Positions 47,101 through 58,139 of a stretch of DNA of 64,000 bases are shown here, one piece after another. The translations under genes and the position numbers were made by a program. Numbering within the stretch: the first letter of the stretch is position 1; each line of letters begins with the position of its first letter. The notes under the pieces were generated by a model. It made no database searches. It saw only the letters and a program-made list of their open reading frames with translations, and had not been told where the DNA came from. Source of the stretch: Gordionus sp. m RMFG-2023 (taxonomy: Eukaryota > Nematomorpha > Gordioida > Chordodea > Parachordodidae); NCBI RefSeq assembly GCF_954871325.1, contig NC_088775.1:40029561-40093560 (forward strand). Direction: 5' to 3'.

Positions 47101-48981
47101 ATTAGATATTATTGATTCCCTGGTTATTTATTTTTTTCATTTTAAAATATGTTATATCTTTTTAACATCTCCTTTAAAGTTGGCTGAACAATTGGAAGCA
47201 TTAATTCTAAATTCGATAACAATGTTTTATGTATTATTAGTGCCTACTGCTTTAACCAGCATAGTTGTCGAAGAAATTAATAGCGACAAATTTTTGTCAA
47301 CCTAACGATTAAAAAGCGATTGAAAGCATTTATTCTGAAAATTTTATTAATGTTTAGTGCTCATATATCATTTTAATAAGTATGGTAGATAATATATAAA
47401 GAAAAAAGTTATTAGCCAAATAAGAAAAAATTTCCAAAATTGCCATCATGCCAAAATATAAAATAAAGAAAAACTAAATATCTGGTTTTCGCTAATATTT
47501 AGTATATGACTATTATATATCAATCAATGAATTTTGAGAACCATAAAAAAGAAGACTGAATTATAAACAATATGTAAGCTATGCCGTCATGCTTACGAAG
47601 TTAGCTAAACTTTTGGATAAACTATTTAAATTTATATTAAACCATTAAGTAGTACTTTATTAGTACATTATATTGCGATACAGTTTGGTAGAGGGTTTGA
47701 AGGAGAAAAATATTATTGGTAGAATAAGAAAAAAATTGTCAAAATTTAAAAAATACTTTATTAAAAAAATAATATCACAACTATGCAGAAATTGGTAAAA
47801 CTGTAAGTATAAAGTCTTTAACTCGTTTTATTTATATCAGGGTTTTCATCATGAGGGGGATGGCATAGCCCAAATTCCTGTCAGATACGCGGGTGTTATG
47901 GCAGAATATACTACTTGATAAATGAATTAAACGCCTTAAAGAAACGCACTAAAGCCCTCTTGCTAAAAATAAGTTTTTAGAATTACTATTGTTATTTTAT
48001 CATTTATAAAACAATTTTTAATAGACTTTGATTGAACCAATTGAAAAGTATATATGCATTGTTGAGATGAGAGGATAGTCTCAAAGGGAATAACAATTTT
48101 TATTCTACAAATCAGAGTTTATTGTAGAAAATAGTTAGAGGTAAAAAAATAAATAGAATTAGGAAATATATTAAAAACAAAAAGTATTGGTTTTTAGTTG
48201 TTTTCATTTCACTTGCTAATATTCTTGGTCGAATGAAAATTTATTAGTTAGGAATAATTAATAAATACTTATACCTGTCCGAACCAATATTTTTTAGTTA
48301 TGGGGCCGGACCATCCAAGTCTTTTTTCTTTTTGGGACGGATGTGTATTTAGAATACGCGTTTTGAAAGACAGATAATTTTTGGGATGGATAGGATGCAA
48401 ACCCGACTCGTTCTACAGTAAACTTTAGGGCTGGGCGCGTTTTAGCACAAATTATTTTCCTCAATTGATAAATAAAAACTTTCGTATTCTCTAACTGCAT
48501 AACTCTAGGTAAAATTTATTAAGAATATTATTCGTATCAGATATAGTATTTGTCAGATATGTACCCCATATATAATATATTATGTTATATTAAGAGCTAT
48601 GTATAATTGTAATTAATTTAATTATCTCGTTATGCATTTAAAAAATCTTCAACAATAGGTAATCTCTGTTAAGAGCAAAAAAAATATTCTTTTTTTATAG
48701 TCAATTTAAGCACATAAGCTTCGTCTCACAAATTTTTTTAAAATATTCTTTGTTTTCGAAAATACGTTAGATTTATACAAATCATATTCTCATTGCTTGA
48801 AATTGATGATTCTGTTGAAGGGATCGACCTCAATTTTTAGAAGGCTAAGGCTAGTCAAAAATTTTCATGTATTAATAAAATTTAGTGAAAAAAGGAATCA
48901 ATAAAAATTTCCAGCAATAATACAAAATAAAAGAAAGGTCGAAGGTAAAATTTTATATAAATATATTATAATATTTAATTT
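47101..48981. other. A+T-rich stretch, no gene seen
   Basis: No bounded element or recognised gene. A 68-residue minus frame at 48,294-48,500 (CAKTRPALKFTVERVGFASY within it) is discussed in findings. GAGGGGGATGGCATAGCCC near 47,855 may be a worn hAT end. Confidence 0.5.
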
Positions 48982-48989
48982 ATAAATAG

Positions 48990-51898
48990 CAGAGACCTGC
49001 AGAGGCACCATTTGCACGGCCCGGCCCGGTTTTAAATTTTTTAGGCCCGACCCGGCCCGGATTTAAAAATTTCAGGCCCGGCTCGGAATTTTTAAAAATT
49101 TTATTCGACCTGGTATATACATTTTACCATATTTTTCAGCGAGTATTATCGCTTATTATTTAAAAAATACATGTAAAAAGCTAATATTTTCAGACTATTA
49201 TATTGAATTTATAAAAATATTGCATTTATAAAAATAAAACTAATATTCATAAAAATGGTAATAATATTTTGAGCATATACTATATTTTATATTGCATTTA
49301 AAAAAAATAAAACTAATATTTAATTTATAAAAATGGAAAATATTTTGAGAATATAATATATTGTATTTAATTTATAAAATAATAATAAATCGCTATTTAA
49401 AAAAAATGCATTATAAATAGTATTTTGAAAATATAATCTAATTGCACAATATTAATATAATTTATTTTATAATATAAATTTTTAACAAAAGAAGATAATT
49501 GTATTATATAATATTGTAAAAAAAAATAATGAAAAATGTTAAATTAAAAACTTTCATGACTCAAGGTAAAATATAATAAATGCTATAAATATTTGACAGT
49601 TTGCAAAGTAAAAAACCAGCATGATTGACGAAACCCTATACTCAAGAAAGATATTAAAAATTCACAAATTATCATGAAGATAGAGAAGCATATCTACCTT
49701 TTCAGGTTGAAGATTACTTCTTCTTTCTTCAATAATTCTCCCAGTAGTGGAATAATTCCGCTCACAGCTTGCACTTGAAGCAGGAATTGCCAATTCCGTT
49801 TTGCCAATTTTGCTACAATTGGAAATTCGCTTTGATGAGCCGCCCACCACTCTAACAAATTATCCACCTTAAATGTTTCATCTATTTTATTATTTATGTA
49901 ATTATAATATTCATCATCGGGTATTGACATATTACCAGAATTACCATCGCCCCATTTGTCATAAAACGATTCAGTTTGTTTAACAACAGTCGTAATTTGA
50001 CTGGTCGATGGTATTTCATTTACTTCCTGAGCCTCTTGTAATTTAATATAATCTTTAATATAGTTTTCCGTCGCGATCTGTCCCTGACAACATACGTAAT
50101 TGCTTGAATTTGGGACAGAGAAAAAGATAAATAAAATGATACTTGTGTAAAACAAATTTTTCAATTAAAAAATGCTTTATATTAAGTAAAATCAATTTTA
50201 TTTCTCCTTTTTCGCTTTGAAAGGTATTACAAACTTCAAGAAGTTCATAATACCAAATTACCACTTTAAAAAAAATACAAGAGTCAGACTGTAACTCAAC
50301 AATAGCTCTGTTAAAATTCTCAAGAATTTTGACTAGATCCTGAAGGATCGGAAAGTCTATAATATAATACTTTTCCGATCCCCCATGTTCTTGAAGAACT
50401 TTTGTAATTTCTTCATTTTGAGAATAAACAGAATTGAGCATATTGTATTAAGAGTTCCAGCGGACTTCTATATCTTGATAAAGGGCTTTCAAATGCTGGA
50501 ATTTATTACTTGGTTTTAAATGCACCACTAATATTTTAGTATTATCTATTGTTGATTTTATTGGGCTTTACTTTCCAAATATTTGAAGTTAAATGAATTT
50601 CTTAAAATTGTTTTTAATATATGACAAGAACAATTTAATCGTTCATTTAACTCCAATGCTTTTATAATATTTTTACCTTGGTCTGTAACAAATATTATAT
50701 TAATAAAATCGTTAGTGTTAAAATTAAAATTATGAAAATTTTTTAATAGTTCATCTTTAACTACTTTGCTAGTCTTTGACACTTCTTTAAATTTAGCGGT
50801 AAATAGGTTTCTCTTCACTAATTTCCAGTCATCTTATATATAGTGCATGTTAACTGTTATAAACGAGTTCTTTTTATGGTCATCGCACCATATATCAGTG
50901 GAAGCAGCCATAAATCGATTCTTGATTACTGGGGCAATAGTATCAACCAAAATGTTTCTTATTTTATTACATTTTTCTTTAAGGTGGCGTGATAGAGTGG
51001 TGGGATGTGAAATCAATGAGTTGATATCTATTTTACCATACTTTTCCCCAACATCGACTAGAGCCTGGCTGAATTCAAGAAACCCATTCCCAGCTATCAT
51101 TGAAAGGTATAATATCTTTTGCGCAAAGTGTTAAGGAATGATCTATAAATTTTTCTTTTAAATATTTTATATTACATTTATAGGTTGGTTCTTCAGGTGT
51201 AAAAATTTTTTATTAATTTTTATAAATTTACCATCACATTTATGTCTTTTTAAATGTGATGTACCATGTTTATAATTATAAGATAATATACTAGAACAAT
51301 TCTTAGTAGCCAATGTTTTTTTTATTTTCATCTATGATGATGTTAAATTTAGCCCATATTTCAGATTTTAAATTATTATTTGTATTTCTAAAAGAATAAA
51401 TATTATTCTTAATTTTTTAATTATATCATTAGTATTTTGTGCCATGATATTCCTTTATTTGATTGTTTTGGTAAATATTCTAAAAATTTTGATATGAATT
51501 ATAAAAAAATATATTAATAATACTTGAATATTGGGGCTTATTTAAGATATTCCTTTATTTGGGTAAAATATGTTGTAAAAATTTAGATATGAATTATAAA
51601 AAAATATATTAATACTTTGAATAAATTTGCAGGAAATTAATAATTAGATAGATCTGTGGGTGTTAGGTAGTGTTAACCATCACCCAATATTATATTAATC
51701 ATAACTATAATATAATATAATCTTATAACCATTAACTCATAATGTAAAAATTTTTAGAAAAAATATTAAGGCCCGGCCTGGGTTTAACAATCTTAGGCCC
51801 GGCCCGGATATATTTTAAAAAAAAATTTTTAGGTTCGGCCCGGGTATATTTAAAAAATTTGGCCGGGCCGGGCTTAGGGTCGGGGCTGCAGGTCTCTG
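48990..51898 (-). mobile_element. Full-length hAT element, 2,909 bp, GGCCCGGCCC ends
   Basis: Left end CAGAGACCTGCAGAGGCACC and right end GGGGCTGCAGGTCTCTG. Perfect 8-bp duplication ATAAATAG at 48,982-48,989 and 51,899-51,906. Both ends carry GGCCCGGCCCGG blocks separated by T/A runs, the hallmark of the short G+C-rich MITEs elsewhere in the window. It encodes a BED-finger transposase on the minus strand, now broken. It is the likely type of autonomous parent for the MITEs. Confidence 0.96.
49662..51445 (-). pseudogene. hAT transposase (Ac/ZBED-like), full-length but broken
   Basis: A possible ATG lies at 51,443-51,445. The region 51,400-51,240 reads YGLNL or, shifted, VWAKFN-like residues, then NYKHGTSHLKRHKCDGKF, the BED finger end. 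51,100-50,834 reads IKNRFMAASTDIWCDDHKKN and SFITVNMHYI (first catalytic aspartate region). 50,818-50,558 reads IIFVTDQGKNIIKALE and CSCHILKTILRNSF. 50,441-50,055 follows as helices. 50,164-49,694 gives NLLEWWAAHQSEFPIVAKLA, and 49,850-49,662 gives AIPASSASCERNYSTTGRII, the dimerisation motif. Domain order is complete; at least four frame changes separate the blocks. Confidence 0.92.
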
Positions 51899-51906
51899 AT
51901 AAATAG

Positions 51907-52497
51907 GATATAAAAGTTTATTTTATTTAGAGACATTTAATGTATTAAAAAAGGAATTTATAGAATAAATATCTAATTGATTCTTGGTTTTATAGGAAAT
52001 ACTTATGGCGGTAAAAACAACATAAATATATTTTTTAAGAATACTAGTTTGATACTAATTGTCAATTTGATTAAAATTATAAAAAGATTTAATATTGAAA
52101 TAATATATTTATTCCATGGCATGCTAGCCATTTGAAAGGGCTCATATTTTTTTAAAAAGTAAATTTTTATATCCAAAAAAGAGAAAAATAGAAATTTATA
52201 TAATAATTTATCAAGGTTGTTACCACTCCTTTTTAAAAGGAACTAGCTCCCGCTCACACTATTAAGTTCTTAAAAAGGAGATCGTTCCCGCTCACATTTA
52301 AAAAATAATGGCCCACCGCTTCTTATCATCATTAGAGTTTAATATAATCGAAGAAAATGATGTATCAAAAAGAATATATAATCTTTTATTTGCTTTTAAA
52401 AATATCAAATTTTTTAAATTTGAATTCTGACAAGCAGCCACGCCTCTCGTCTAATTATTGTGGTATTGTTTGTTAAAAAAAAATTGTTTAATATATT
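51907..52497. other. Spacer, no gene seen
   Basis: A+T-rich. At 52,225-52,310 GGAACTAGCTCCCGCTCAC and GGAGATCGTTCCCGCTCAC form an approximate direct repeat and may be a worn element end. Confidence 0.5.
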
Positions 52498-52529
52498 AGT
52501 TTCCCATTCAAAAAAGGAAAAGTCACAAT

Positions 52530-52993
52530 CAAAAAAGGAAAATTAAGTATTTCAATGTATGCCCTCTTCTTTCTATCGATTCCCTAATTGTATGATTATG
52601 ATGAAATGGAACATTATCTATAATAAAAATCATATTCATCATGTTATCTTCTTCAAAATGATTAATATTTCATTTACAAAGTTGCTAAAGTATATAGCGT
52701 TGCAGGGGCCATCAAGAACTTCGAATCTGAATATTTCTGCAATTGTGAGAGCAGCAATGATAGTATAATTCATTGTCTTTATCCCTTGAACTTTTTAATA
52801 GCCTTTTTATTTATTTGTGAATATCCATATAACCGCCCATTGATATTGAAAACCCGCACTCATAATTTTCTTTCATATAGGCTACATCTATAAACTAATT
52901 CGCGTATACTTTGCTAATCTCGAAATTTGATTCGGAATTTTCTCTAATTAAACATAGTGATACTCTTTTAAAGCTATACCTAAATCCTGAGAG
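52530..52993 (-). pseudogene. Tc1/IS630-like transposase, catalytic half
   Basis: Reading minus, frames give QGIKTMNYTIIAALTIAEIF, then DGPCNAIYFSNFVNEILIIL, then NMIFIIDNVPFHHN and RESIERRGHTLKYL. FIIDNVPFHH is the second-aspartate motif of the IS630/Tc1/mariner DDE family, preceded by the usual five to seven beta strands and helices and followed by the ERRGH-LKYL stretch. The final glutamate region is missing; the sequence instead runs into an AAAAAAGGAAAAGTC repeat. Several frame breaks are present. Confidence 0.75.
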
Positions 52994-54748
52994 CAGTGGC
53001 GTATCCAGGATTTTCTTGTAGGGGGGGGGGGGGAAATTTTTTGGGGGCTTCGCCCCGAAACCCCTTTTACCTGGCCTTCGGCCAGGTCTTATGTTTTAGC
53101 TATTCTATTAAATTATTCATAATTTAATAATAATTATATTTATATTTTTAACTATTATTTACTAATTCTTGCTTATGGATATTACAAGCCTATTTTTTAT
53201 TATTTCAAGTTAGGTATATTATATTTAATAAAGTTTTTTTAAATGTAAAGTTGAAATAAAGTGTGATGTCATTTTTTTTATAAAATTTGCTTTAAAAACT
53301 AGCCTCAGCTTAAATTCTCATACAATATAAGTAGAATATAATTTTTTTATTGAAAATACTAATAGTAGTGTGTATAAAATATTGACTAGAAAATAATTAA
53401 ATTAACAAGTTTTTTTAACATCTTTTCAAATACAATATTATACAAAATATTTTCTATAATTATAATGTGATTTTTAATTTTCGTGGGAATGTTGCCAATA
53501 CATCAAGAATTTCGTTTGTAGTTGGAACCAAATCTCTGTGGATATTTAACAGAGCTAACCTATTTAGCCGAGATTCAGTACTTCGTAAATATGTTTTCAA
53601 CCTTCTCAAGTTGGAAAAAGTCCTTTCATTCGTACATGTTGTAATAGGCAAACATGCAAGAATATAAAACAACTTCAAAATATTAGGAAATTGAGCCAAG
53701 GTTTCTTTACACCGATTGAGTGCATCAATAGCATGCTTAGGAAAAAAAGCTAAACGTAGTAAATATTTATACCACAATTCGAATTCACTTATTAAATTTA
53801 TTTCTGTATCAATCTCTTAGGAATAAAATTTTGCTAAATATTTAATTTTACCAATAGTGGCATTAGAAAACGAAGAAGGATCTTTGGGTAATAAAACTTG
53901 AAGATTGCTAAAGACTTGTTTTTTATCTAAAAACCGTACTTTTATTTGCGATAAAAAGTATCTAAGAATAGGATGAAAATGGATATTTTATAATATTCTT
54001 CAGTTGAGCCAATATTTATTTTACATCTCAATAATGGCATAGGTGCTAGACGAGGTTTAATTAGTGTTATATCATAAAATTTAGCCTTCGATTCAACGTC
54101 TAGATAAATATTATGAAAATAATTATCTACATTCATTCTTATTGTATCTACCTGTTCATATATATTTTCCGCCAAATCAATAACCTGAACCAAAATCTAA
54201 ATTTGGTTTTTGTAAATTTCTACAAAGTAGTGAGCTAAAAATAATTTATTGATGCAACTAGCAGCAATGATAAACTGTGATTGATCAAATGGATTCAATA
54301 ATGATATCGCTTCTGACGACACATTACTTTTTTTTCATGCTCAGCCTTATTTAACTTTTGTATTTCTATTTCTTCTGTTCTACAAAATGGAAGTAAAAAT
54401 GAAAAATATTTAAAAAATTATAGATATTTATTAATAATTAAAATATTATTAAAAATACTTATTAATTCTAACTCACTAATAATTTTGAATTTAATAAAAT
54501 AAATATATATAATAATAAAATTAATTATCTTTTGATTTCAATCTCTTTGACTAAATATTTTTCCATTTTATTAATATTTTTAAATAATATGTTGGAAAAT
54601 TGATATTCAAATATTTGTAAAATTTTGATTGGGAGGGGGGGGGGGTAAAATTTTTATTAGCTTAAAATGATATTTATAAAAACAGTCAAATTTGCGATGG
54701 GGGAAATTTCCCCTTCCCCCCCCCCCCCATTCATTGGTTACGCGCCTG
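52994..54748 (-). mobile_element. hAT element, 1,755 bp, inserted in Tc1/IS630-like gene
   Basis: Left end CAGTGGCGTATCCAGG then a G-run; right end a C-run then ATTGGTTACGCGCCTG. Perfect 8-bp duplication CCTGAGAG at 52,986-52,993 and 54,749-54,756. Two subterminal hairpins lie near the left end: 53,044-53,056 and the perfect 8-TTC-8 hairpin at 53,069-53,087. It carries a C-terminal half transposase on the minus strand. Confidence 0.95.
53460..54193 (-). pseudogene. hAT transposase (ZMYM1-like clade), C-terminal half
   Basis: 54,193-53,942 reads VIDLAENIYEQVDTIRMN, DVESKAKFYD and KPRLAPMPLLRCKINIGST, then 53,940-53,780 reads FLDKKQVFSNLQVLLPKD and FSNATIGKIKYLAKFYS. 53,777-53,460 reads WYKYLLRLAFFPKHAIDAL, LACLPITTCTNERTFSNLRR and ESRLNRLALLNIHRDL, the full dimerisation region. 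One frame change near 53,940 and one stop near 53,820 are seen; otherwise it is well kept. The catalytic N-terminal half is absent, an internal-deletion derivative. Confidence 0.88.
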
Positions 54749-54756
54749 CCTGAGAG

Positions 54757-55071
54757 TAACTTTGATACCGTATTTTTTGATATTTGCACATCTTAATCAT
54801 TTCACATAACCTTTTTAGGCATAAAGTGTAATCCAAATTTATACATTTTAATATATATTCTTCCTGTTCTTGAATTAATTTCTTGCGTGCACGTGAACCT
54901 CCTTTGGGCAAACTATATTTTATTCCATTTTTGAGATGGGAGTATTTAATATTTGTATCTGTCTGCTTACTTTAAAACATGATGCTATATTTTTGATACT
55001 ATACTTTTATAACGCTTCAATATTAAAGCTTTTGTTTCACTATTAATGTTTTTTCCCCTTGATTTTACCAT
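54757..55071 (-). pseudogene. Tc1/IS630-like transposase, N-terminal helix-turn-helix half
   Basis: From a possible ATG at 55,069-55,071 the minus strand reads VKSRGKNINSETKALILKRY, then ASCFKVSRQ, then FAQRRF or, shifted, SLPKGGSRARKKLIQEQEEY and LCLKRLCEMIKMCKYQ. This is the paired-like helix-turn-helix start of IS630/Tc1-type transposases. It continues across the hAT insertion into 52,530-52,993. Frame breaks are present besides the insertion. Confidence 0.65.
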
Positions 55072-55713
55072 ATCTTCATAATTTTTTTAAACAAAAAAAA
55101 TTTCCTTTTAAAATATGGAATGACAAAAAACTAAAATCCTTTAGATTATAATTTATCTCATTTTACGTTTAATCGTTTAATTATTAATAAGTCAGAGAAT
55201 ATAGTTTTAAAAATAATAATAAAAAAATTATTTACTTGCTCAAAAATATTGAATATGCATAAATATTAAAATTTTAAAAATAAGAATTTAAAAATGATTA
55301 TATTTTATTAATTTACATATCGTTTGGTATTACAGTTCAACTTATTTTATTTAAAAAAGGTACATTATAACAAGAAAGGTAAATTCCGGGGAAAATTGGT
55401 TCAGGGGAAATTTCCCCGGGAAAATTGGGGAAAAAAGGAAATATTGGAGGAAAAAACGGAAAATTAAAAAATAACCACAAAATACACTTTAAACTTTTCA
55501 ATTTTTTACTAAATAACTTTATAAAATTTGAGGAATTAAGGGAAAAAATAATTAAACAATAAAGACAAAAATTCACCGTGAACATTTCATTTTTTTTGGA
55601 TAACTTTATTAATTAAGAAGCATATATTATAAATTACATTTAAAATTCATGGGATGTAATGAAATGGCATCAACATCTTAATGGGATGTAATTGAAATAT
55701 CATCATTATCACT

Positions 55714-56650
55714 TTATATTGATAAATCGGAATCTGAACTCTTTTGATGATATCCCGAATATGATGTATTTGTGTGATCCTTTAAATGCATGTTAATCCT
55801 GATTGATATTAATTTTTCGACTCTTTCATTCTTTATTCTATTTCTCTTTTTTGAATAAATTTTTCCAAATGCTGACCAGACTCTTTCTGACGAGGCATTT
55901 GAGGGTGGTATCAAAAAACATCATACAGCCACTTGACAAAGCGGTTTATTTGTACACAACCTTTTTCATATGAGTGGTTTAGTATGGATTGAGCTTTCCC
56001 ATATGTCTGCTCCTTTATAGAAACCTTGTTTTGAACGATATTCTGGTAAATTACTTATAATTATTCCAATATCGCAATTAATTTGACCAGAAATAATATT
56101 TTTTAAATTTAAAGGTACTGTTAATTCGCGGTCTGTTAATTTCCTACCATAATATCAAGGATCCAGAAGATTTGTTGCATAATAATATTCTCGGCAACAA
56201 ATTTTCTTTCGTTTATTAATATGCATCTTAACACTTTTCAAATCATTTTCATTAAAAATAAAAGTTGATGAATTGAGTGTATCTTTTATATCCCAAAATA
56301 TTATAGTACGTTAGATATTACCGCTGTATCTACAATTATTATTTTGTTATAAATAAATTCCAAAAAAGTCAGTACAAACTCTAATTAATCCCAGTATCAT
56401 TCTTTGTCCAATATAATATGCCTTCTTTGTTTGTCTATAAATAAACTTGAAATTGCAATTTCTTGCAAAACTTTATTATTTTTTACAACATTTTGCAACA
56501 TTATAACAAGACCTCTACATCTTGTCGGAATTGAAAATTTTAAGGAAGATTTATATCCTTTCAATATTTGCCTTTCTTTAAAAGTTGCCAATAAAATACC
56601 ATATTTTATATATTTAATATTTGTTTGGTTTTTTTGATGATCTTTTCAAT
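55714..56650 (-). pseudogene. hAT transposase, C-terminal part, broken
   Basis: 56,591-56,397 reads FKERQILKGYKSSLKFSIPT and GLVIMLQNVVKNNKVLQEIA, the SxPTRxxSxxxMLxNVxKNKxVLQ stretch of many hATs. 55,914-55,714 reads IPPSNASSERVWSAFGKIYS and KRNRIKNERVEKLISIRINM, the dimerisation motif. Weak pieces lie between (for example RELTVPLNLKNII near 56,120). The upstream catalytic part would lie where the 56,686-57,237 element is inserted and beyond; it is not readable. Confidence 0.82.
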
Positions 56651-56685
56651 AAAACTTTAATAAGCAGATTCAAGCCATGTGCGGT

Positions 56686-57237
56686 TAGATAATAGTTTAG
56701 TTTGGTTACGGTTCAGTATGTAAAATATTATAATGGTTACGTTTTGGTTACGGTTCTTAAGAAAAAATTTACAAAGGTTCGGTTCAGCTAATTATAAAGG
56801 TTCACAATGGTTCATTTCGGTTAGAAATTTTTTTTTTATTGAAGCAACACCAATCGTCTAATTTATTTTTATTATAAGAATCTATAAATTATATATATAA
56901 AAATATATAAGATTCAAAATAACTCATTTTTAAATATATTATAAGTAAAATATTTTCTTATATAAATGGATTCATATTTGTTTGTTGTGACAATAACACA
57001 AATGTTAGCCCCGAAAAGGCTCTTTCTACAGAAACTTGTGTTGCGCGAACCGTATAAGAGCAAGTTTATATAATTCTGGATATTCAAATTTTTTTGATTC
57101 CTAAAATATAAAAACTGAACCGGTTTAACCTTTTTTTACTTTTAATAATTATATCGGTTCGATTACGGTTAATGTTCTGATATTTATAACCGTTTATAAT
57201 GGTTTAACGGTTCGTTACGGTTCACTCCGGGTCCCTG
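56686..57237. mobile_element. hAT MITE, 552 bp, GGTTACGGTTC repeats
   Basis: Flanks TGTGCGGT (56,678-56,685) and TGTGCGGC (57,238-57,245) agree at 7 of 8. The right end is CACTCCGGGTCCCTG; the left end is altered (TAGATAATAGTTTAGTTTGG) but is followed by GGTTACGGTTCAGTATG as in the inverted-repeat element at 14,305-16,508. GGTTCGGTT-type words are frequent at both ends. No coding. Confidence 0.8.
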
Positions 57238-57479
57238 TGTGCGGCATCCAAAGCATTCAATTAAAGACTCGCGAGGAAAATAAAAATTGTTTTAAAATTT
57301 ATGATATACATATCAGTAAATATTCAAATGAAGTAACCCATGACCGGAAAAAAAATAAAATAAATAAATTAAATTATAAATCATAATTTTTGCAATAAAA
57401 TATTATATTTATATTAAGGGAAAATTCGGTAAATTTCCCGGGAAATCCCCCTACCTTTACATCTCTTAACCAAACGATT

Positions 57480-57885
57480 AATTTTCTATCACATTTACAT
57501 TCAACATTAAAATATAAACACAACGCTCAATGCTTCTTCTCTGTAAAATAAAACTTTTTTTTTCCATACCTAAAAACAAACTCAAAAATAATTTTTCTTT
57601 TCCCTTTCTTACATATTCCTCAGTCATTTAATTTATTATTTTCTCTAACCATTACATTTATTAAAACAAATAATCAACTCCATCAAACACCAACTAACCC
57701 CAACAATCTTAATGCCCATTCTCCTTTTTTTATCAAAAAACCTTGTCTTTAAAACACCATTATTCTCTGTAGATTATTTCTTCTTATTCTCTGTCACATC
57801 CCCATTCACTACACAATTAATTTGACATTTATTCCCTCTTTTACAAGTCTTTTAACTCAATTCACAGTTTCTCCTTATCCATATA
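57480..57885. other. C/T-rich, G-poor leader upstream of mini ORF
   Basis: About 400 bp with very few G on the plus strand (CATCAAACACCAACTAACCC, CTTTTACAAGTCTTTTAACT). It looks like the 5' part of the C/T-skewed family whose reading frame starts at 57,886. No frame recognised. Confidence 0.5.
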
Positions 57886-58137
57886 ATGGTACACTGTCCC
57901 GCATGCTCTAAAAACATTAAAATCACCAAACCCGGCCTTTTCACCAAACATAAAACCAATGGTATCGTTTGTCCTGAGTCCGGATTCGGTAGCAAGGCTT
58001 AACGTTTATTCAAAAAATTAGGCAAACGGATTCGCGAAAAAACCGATCAGCCTAAGGAATCCCTTTCTTTACGCCAAAGACTTGCTACCGCCATTATTCG
58101 CTCTAACTATCTAAGTTTTATCTCTTCCATTGAATAA
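57886..58137 (+). pseudogene. Unrecognised small zinc-finger-like ORF, 83 codons with one stop
   Basis: ATG at 57,886 reads MVHCPACSKNIKITKPGLFT, KHKTNGIVCPESGFGSKA, then an in-frame TAA at 58,000-58,002, then RLFKKLGKRIREKTDQPKES, LSLRQRLATAIIRSNYLSFI and a stop at 58,135-58,137. C-x2-C-x13-H-x6-C suggests a small zinc finger, followed by a basic tail. The tail matches the frame at 46,201-46,530 in DNA (ACCGATCA, CTTG-TACCGC, CTCTAAC-ATCTxAG). The two copies differ upstream, so either a middle part was lost here or the families only share their ends. Function not known. Confidence 0.4.
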
Positions 58138-58139
58138 CC

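Larger units (their letters stand above)
52498..55120 (-). mobile_element. Tc1/IS630-like element split by a hAT
   Basis: Transposase pieces on the minus strand lie on both sides of the hAT 52,994-54,748. The left edge has CCCATTCAAAAAAGGAAAAG, and TTTCCTTTTAAAATATGG near 55,100 may be its inverted partner. Removing the hAT and one copy of CCTGAGAG joins the two flanks in the same gene order. Exact ends are uncertain. Confidence 0.65.
55319..57478 (-). mobile_element. hAT element with GGGAAATTTCCC ends, split by another element
   Basis: Both flanks carry CCGGGAAA / TTTCCCGGG words (55,385-55,435 and 57,420-57,450), and the right side ends CTACCTTTACATCTCTTA, a hAT-like terminus. ATCGTTTGGT at 55,319 and ACCAAACGAT at 57,469 are inverted and may be part of the ends or chance. 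Transposase pieces lie on the minus strand. A younger 552-bp element sits at 56,686-57,237. Confidence 0.6.

Noticed and set aside
54607-54789. 60-residue minus frame starting MQISKNTVSKLL
   Set aside because: It spans the right end and G/C-runs of the hAT and its target duplication; only the first residues touch the Tc1-like gene.
55319-57478. Ten-base inverted ends ATCGTTTGGT / ACCAAACGAT as the true hAT termini
   Set aside because: hAT-like terminal words lie just inside on the right only and the flanking octamers are ambiguous; kept as possible but not claimed.
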